Source: Gammaproteobacteria bacterium (GTDB lineage Bacteria > Pseudomonadota > Gammaproteobacteria > Steroidobacterales > Steroidobacteraceae). From it: a DNA stretch of 7,468 nt. Location of the stretch: positions 2,487 to 9,954 of the forward strand of contig PMNQ01000139.1 in NCBI GenBank assembly GCA_003162555.1. The letters run 5' to 3'. Position 1 is the first letter of the stretch. Every line of letters starts with the position of its first letter. Positions 6,304 through 7,468 of this stretch are shown here, in pieces. The notes under the pieces are model-generated. The model did no database searches, was not told the DNA's origin, and worked only from the letters and a program-made list of their open reading frames with translations. The position numbers were made by a program, and so were the translations under genes.

Positions 6304-6653
6304 GACGCGGCCTTTTCAACCACCGACAGCAGCCGCCACGACTTGCGGCGCGACAGCGGCCGGCAGGGCGTGATGGTCACGGTATCGCCTTCGCTGGCCT
6401 GGCTGTCCTCGTCGTGCGCCAGCAGCTTGGTGCTGCGGCGCAGGAACTTGCCGTAGGCCTCGTGCCGCACCAGCCGCTCGACCAGCACCGTGATGGTCTT
6501 GTCCATCTTGTCGCTGACCACGCGCCCGGTGAGCACGCGCTCGCCGCGCGCTTCGGCGACCTTGGCCACCGGGGCCGCTGCCGGGGCCGCTGCCGGGGCC
6601 GTCACCGCCGGAGCCGCGTCCGCAGGCGCGTCCGATTTCTTTGCAGCGCTCAT
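6300..6653 (-). CDS. rpsQ: 30S ribosomal protein S17 with Ala/Pro-rich N-terminal extension
   Basis: S17 is a primary 16S rRNA-binding protein with an OB fold, located in the lower body of the 30S subunit. The 117 residues exceed the E. coli 84 by about 33. The S17 domain begins near residue 39 ([20 protein letters not shown]), continues with [17 protein letters not shown] (67-83) and ends in the family signature [20 protein letters not shown] (94-113). Residues 1-35 are low-complexity Ala/Pro with a few Lys and Asp, partly built from a 12-bp DNA repeat. The ATG at 6653 overlaps the rpmC stop (ATGA) and has GGAGAG at good distance, which strongly supports the long form. An in-frame GTG at codon 29 (6569) would give a near-canonical 89-residue S17 but lacks a convincing Shine-Dalgarno. 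Confidence 0.96.
   Translation of the reverse strand: MSAAKKSDAPADAAPAVTAPAAAPAAAPVAKVAEARGERVLTGRVVSDKMDKTITVLVERLVRHEAYGKFLRRSTKLLAHDEDSQASEGDTVTITPCRPLSRRKSWRLLSVVEKAAS
6569..6600 (-). repeat. 12-bp tandem repeat inside rpsQ
   Basis: On the plus strand the unit CCGGGGCCGCTG occurs at 6569-6580 and 6581-6592, followed by a partial copy CCGGGGCC at 6593-6600, about 2.7 perfect copies. On the coding strand it gives the repeated Ala-Ala-Pro-Ala of the S17 N-terminal extension. Perfect identity at the DNA level suggests recent expansion by slippage. Confidence 0.85.
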
Positions 6654-6844
6654 CGTTTCTCTCCGCCGGCACGCATGGCCGTCTTCAGCCGGGCAATATT
6701 CCGGCGCACCTTGCCGAACTGGTCAGGCTTGACCGGTTGCCCGGTCGCGCGCTGCAGGCGCAGCGCAAACTGTTCCTTGCGCAGCTTGAGCAGCAGAGCA
6801 CGCTGCTCCGCCGAAGGCTGTTTCCGCATTTCACTGGCTTTCAT
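6650..6844 (-). CDS. rpmC: 50S ribosomal protein L29
   Basis: L29 is a short helical-hairpin protein beside L23 at the peptide tunnel exit, where it forms part of the docking site for trigger factor and SRP. The 64 residues (E. coli 63) begin [20 protein letters not shown] and contain the signature [16 protein letters not shown] (21-36), then [20 protein letters not shown]. The ATG shares one base with the rplP stop (TGATG), with AGGTG just upstream. The stop overlaps the rpsQ start by 4 nt, so all three genes from rplP to rpsQ look translationally coupled. Confidence 0.97.
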   Translation of the reverse strand: MKASEMRKQPSAEQRALLLKLRKEQFALRLQRATGQPVKPDQFGKVRRNIARLKTAMRAGGEKR

Positions 6845-7257
6845 CAGCGCACCTGCCGTTTGACGAACGAGGTCGTGACCGAGAGCTTGGCGCCAGCCAG
6901 GCGAAACGCCTCGCGCGCGATCTCTTCGGTGACGCCTTCCATCTCGAACAACACCTTGCCGGGCTTGACCTTGGCGATCCAGTACTCGACGTTGCCCTTG
7001 CCGCTGCCCATGCGCACCTCGAGCGGCTTCTTGGTGATCGGCACGTCAGGAAACACGCGGATCCAGATCTGGCCGGCGCGCTTCATCTGGCGCGTGATGG
7101 CGCGGCGCGCCGCTTCGATCTCGCGCGCCGTCATGCGCGCACGCTCGGTCGCCTTCAGGCCAAAGTCGCCGAAGGCCACGGAGTTGCCGCGCGTCGCCAG
7201 GCCGGCATTGCGGCCCTTGAACATCTTGCGGTACTTGGTACGTTTCGGTTGCAACAT
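6844..7257 (-). CDS. rplP: 50S ribosomal protein L16
   Basis: L16 binds 23S rRNA near the A site and helps organise the tRNA-binding region and peptidyl transferase centre. The 137 residues (E. coli 136) open [20 protein letters not shown] and include [20 protein letters not shown] (40-59), [20 protein letters not shown] (64-83), [20 protein letters not shown] (84-103) and [20 protein letters not shown] (103-122). Arg82 in EVRMGSGKG corresponds to E. coli Arg81, the residue hydroxylated by the oxygenase YcfD/RoxA; whether it is modified here is unknown. The frame is open upstream to 7302, but the ATG at 7257 gives the canonical start. AGGA, overlapping the rpsC stop (TGAGGA), is the ribosome binding site. 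Confidence 0.98.
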   Translation of the reverse strand: MLQPKRTKYRKMFKGRNAGLATRGNSVAFGDFGLKATERARMTAREIEAARRAITRQMKRAGQIWIRVFPDVPITKKPLEVRMGSGKGNVEYWIAKVKPGKVLFEMEGVTEEIAREAFRLAGAKLSVTTSFVKRQVR

Positions 7258-7270
7258 CTCGGGTAAATCC

Positions 7271-7468
7271 TCAGGCCGTCGCTTCTGCGGCAGCCGGCGC
7301 AATCACGGGCGCAACCACTGGTGCGGCAGCAGCAGGTGCGGCAGCGTCGGCGGCCGACTCGAGCGCGCGCTCCAGCTCCACCTTGTCGAACACCTCGCCC
7401 TTGAAAATCCACACCTTCACGCCGATCCGGCCATAAGCGGTATGGGCTTCGGCGGTGCCGTAATCGAC
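7271..7468 (-). CDS. rpsC: 30S ribosomal protein S3, C-terminal 65 residues (cut by window edge)
   Basis: S3 is in the 30S head and forms the mRNA entry channel with S4 and S5. Only the last 65 codons are visible. They begin [20 protein letters not shown] followed by IFKGEVFDK, the highly conserved end of the S3 C-terminal domain. After this comes a tail of about 35 residues, [20 protein letters not shown] then [15 protein letters not shown], which is Ala/Pro-rich and net acidic with one arginine. E. coli S3 instead ends in a Lys/Arg/Gln-rich tail. The stop TGA is 13 nt before the rplP ATG and overlaps its Shine-Dalgarno. Position ahead of rplP fits the end of the S10 operon. Confidence 0.96.
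   Translation of the reverse strand, partial: VDYGTAEAHTAYGRIGVKVWIFKGEVFDKVELERALESAADAAAPAAAAPVVAPVIAPAAAEATA

Overview
The window is one continuous minus-strand stretch of a bacterial ribosomal protein super-operon, running from the end of the S10 block through the whole spc block into the start of the alpha block. In transcription order (high to low coordinates) it reads rpsC (3' end), rplP, rpmC, rpsQ, rplN, rplX, rplE, rpsN, rpsH, rplF, rplR, rpsE, rpmD, rplO, secY, rpmJ, rpsM, rpsK (5' end). That is 18 genes: seven small-subunit proteins, ten large-subunit proteins and the SecY translocase channel. No other gene, RNA gene, mobile element or CRISPR array was found, and the plus strand carries no credible gene.

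The sequence is GC-rich. The order rpmD-rplO-secY-rpmJ-rpsM, the long zinc-free S14 and the wording of S17, L29 and L24 point to a proteobacterium, most likely a gammaproteobacterium. I would not name an order or genus from sequence alone.

Layout: at 5935-7468 the tail of the S10 block runs directly into rplN, with junctions that overlap by 1-4 nt or sit 13 nt apart. Next comes an 85-nt gap holding a perfect 10-bp hairpin and a small hairpin that abuts the rplX start codon (5850-5934). At 685-5849 the spc block is tightly packed, with gaps of 29 nt or less and overlaps at secY/rplO, rplR/rplF and secY/rpmJ. At 294-798 rpmJ runs into rpsM with a 10-nt gap, so there is no room for a separate leader ahead of rpsM. 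A 60-nt AT-richer gap with a 16-bp tandem repeat then separates rpsM from rpsK.

The genes make structural parts of both ribosomal subunits plus the membrane pore used by the ribosome. Their tight spacing and overlapping start/stop codons suggest co-transcription and translational coupling. The genes themselves are ordinary. The unusual points are alanine/proline-rich low-complexity tails on three of the seven small-subunit proteins (S3 C-terminus, S17 N-terminus, S11 N-terminus), and structure in the only two sizeable non-coding gaps. I found no sign of a previously undescribed biological system.
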